This document shows, piece after piece, positions 5,155 to 6,309 of a stretch of 6,309 bases of DNA. The notes under the pieces are model-generated. The model worked only from the letters and a program-made list of their open reading frames with translations. It was not told the DNA's origin and ran no database searches. The first letter of the stretch is position 1, and each line of letters starts with the position of its first letter. The stretch comes from an uncultured Clostridia bacterium. GTDB taxonomy: Bacteria; Bacillota; Clostridia; Christensenellales; Borkfalkiaceae. A program made the position numbers and the translations under genes. The DNA is taken from positions 1 through 6,309 of the forward strand of contig CALVPW010000106.1 of assembly GCA_944354085.1 (NCBI GenBank). The letters run 5' to 3'.

Positions 5155-6309
5155 AGGATTTTCAGGCGTTCATCCGCGAACTCAAAGAGAAGAACGACAT
5201 TGTCGAGGTCATCGGCAGTTATATCCCGCTCGAACGGCGGGGATACAATTATTGGGCGTGCTGTCCCTTCCATCACGAGAAGACGCCCTCCTTTTCCGTC
5301 AACGCCGCCGACGGGTATTACCATTGCTTCGGCTGCGGCGTCTCGGGGGATGTGATCGGCTTCGTAAAAGGGTACGAGAACGTCGATTTTATGCAGGCGG
5401 TGCAGATCTTAGCGGCGCGCGCCCATCTCGAAGTGCCCGCCTACGACGACCGCTCCGCCGAGGAAGCCGCCGCCAAAAAGAAAAAGCGGGACAGGCTCTC
5501 CGCGCTCATGCGCGACGCGGCGCGTTTTTATTGGAGAAACCTCTATTCGGGCAATGCCGACGCGCACATCGCCTATCTTCATAAGCGCGGATTTTCCCCC
5601 TCGACGGTGAAAAAATTCGGCATCGGCGCTTCGCTCGACTATCATTCGCTGCCTTCCTATCTGCTCGCGCAGGGCTACACGCCCGAGGAATGCACGGAGA
5701 GCGGCGCCTGTACGCTCACGGACGAGGGACGGCTCATCGACGCCGAGGGCGAGCGCCTCATCATCCCCATCATCAACCATATGGACGAGGTGGTGGCGTT
5801 CGGCGGGCGGCTGTTAAAAAATGCCGACCGCGCAAAATACAAGAACACGCGCGAAACGATGCTCTTCAACAAGAGCAAAACGCTGTATAATATCAATCTC
5901 GTCAAAAAGGAAAAACGTGCGGGCGCGCTCGCGTCCCTCATTATGGTCGAAGGGTACATGGACGCCATCTCGCTGTACGAGGCGGGGTTCCGCGGCGTCG
6001 TCGCGAGCATGGGAACGTCGCTCACCAAAGAGCAGGCGCGCCTTGCAAAGCGGTATACCGAGAACGTGTTCATCAGTTACGACGGCGACTTCGCAGGGCA
6101 AAAAGCCAATCTGCGCGGGCTGGAGATCTTAAAGCAGGAGGGGCTGAAAGTGCGCGTCGTGCCCATGCCCGAGGGGATGGATCCCGACGACGTCATCCAA
6201 AAGCGCGGCGCGGCGGCGTATAAGGCGTGTCTTGACGATGCGATGCCTCTCATCGATTTCCGATTGTTTGCCGCCAAGCGCAAGTACGATCTTTCCAAGA
6301 CGGACGAAA
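5151..6309 (+). CDS. dnaG: DNA primase, 3'-truncated by the window edge (N-terminal 386 residues)
   Basis: DnaG synthesises RNA primers at the replication fork together with the DnaB-type helicase. The frame is open to the last base, so roughly the final third, including the helicase-interaction domain, lies outside. The N-terminal CHC2 zinc finger has ligands Cys38, His41, Cys59 and Cys62 (CPFH ... CFGC), with the usual EKTPSF between them. A charged linker (about 100-115, with a KKKKR run) leads to the catalytic core: GERLIIPI (200-207), VAFGGR (215-220), YKNTRET (230-236), the TOPRIM Glu267 in VEGYMD (266-271), ASMGTSLT (285-292) and the metal-binding Asp311 and Asp313 in YDGDFAG (310-316). 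All catalytic acids are present. NTRET replaces the common NSPET. The start overlaps the dgt stop (ATGA). In Bacillota, rpoD commonly follows dnaG; that could not be seen here. Confidence 0.97.
   Translation, partial: MKDFQAFIRELKEKNDIVEVIGSYIPLERRGYNYWACCPFHHEKTPSFSVNAADGYYHCFGCGVSGDVIGFVKGYENVDFMQAVQILAARAHLEVPAYDDRSAEEAAAKKKKRDRLSALMRDAARFYWRNLYSGNADAHIAYLHKRGFSPSTVKKFGIGASLDYHSLPSYLLAQGYTPEECTESGACTLTDEGRLIDAEGERLIIPIINHMDEVVAFGGRLLKNADRAKYKNTRETMLFNKSKTLYNINLVKKEKRAGALASLIMVEGYMDAISLYEAGFRGVVASMGTSLTKEQARLAKRYTENVFISYDGDFAGQKANLRGLEILKQEGLKVRVVPMPEGMDPDDVIQKRGAAAYKACLDDAMPLIDFRLFAAKRKYDLSKTDE

Noticed and set aside
1..6309. Novel defence, mobile or secondary-metabolite system
   Set aside because: All eight genes belong to well-known housekeeping families on one strand with operon-like spacing. 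I saw no repeats, recombinases, attachment sites or unexplained stretch longer than 63 nt.

Overview
The window is a tightly packed, GC-rich stretch of bacterial chromosome with every gene on the + strand: eight protein genes and almost no non-coding DNA. Protein sequences and gene order point to a member of the Bacillota, most likely a GC-rich clostridial lineage. The reasons are a type II dehydroquinase in a shikimate operon, a YmfI-like reductase, a short dGTPase-type HD hydrolase directly before dnaG, and strong GGAGG-type ribosome binding sites. The exact lineage is inference; there is no rRNA or other taxonomic marker here.

Region 1 (1-3409) is part of a shikimate/chorismate operon: the 3' half of aroC (chorismate synthase), then aroB (3-dehydroquinate synthase), aroE (shikimate dehydrogenase), aroQ (type II 3-dehydroquinate dehydratase) and aroK (shikimate kinase). 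These are steps 7, 2, 4, 3 and 5 of the pathway. Steps 1 (DAHP synthase) and 6 (aroA, EPSP synthase) are not in the window and may lie upstream. Apart from aroB-aroE (10-nt gap), each gene overlaps the next by 4 nt (ATGA), which suggests translational coupling.

Region 2 (3406-4101) is a short-chain dehydrogenase starting on a GTG that overlaps the aroK stop. It carries the SS-x-WG / G-x-SCE / YS-x-x-KGA pattern I recall from Bacillus subtilis YmfI, the reductase that completes the 5-aminopentanol modification of elongation factor P. This makes it more likely an EF-P modification enzyme than a fatty-acid FabG. It is the most interesting assignment in the window.

Region 3 (4102-6309) begins with the only real gap, 63 AT-rich bases, followed by a dGTPase-like HD-domain triphosphohydrolase (dgt) and the first 386 codons of dnaG (DNA primase), joined by another ATGA overlap. 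This looks like the start of a macromolecular-synthesis cluster in which rpoD would be expected after dnaG, outside the window.

I see no mobile element, CRISPR array, tRNA, rRNA, riboswitch or convincing intrinsic terminator. The window is essentially housekeeping. I do not see an undescribed system in it; the second-look items are the EF-P link, some unusual residues in the shikimate enzymes, and the junction between the two gene groups.
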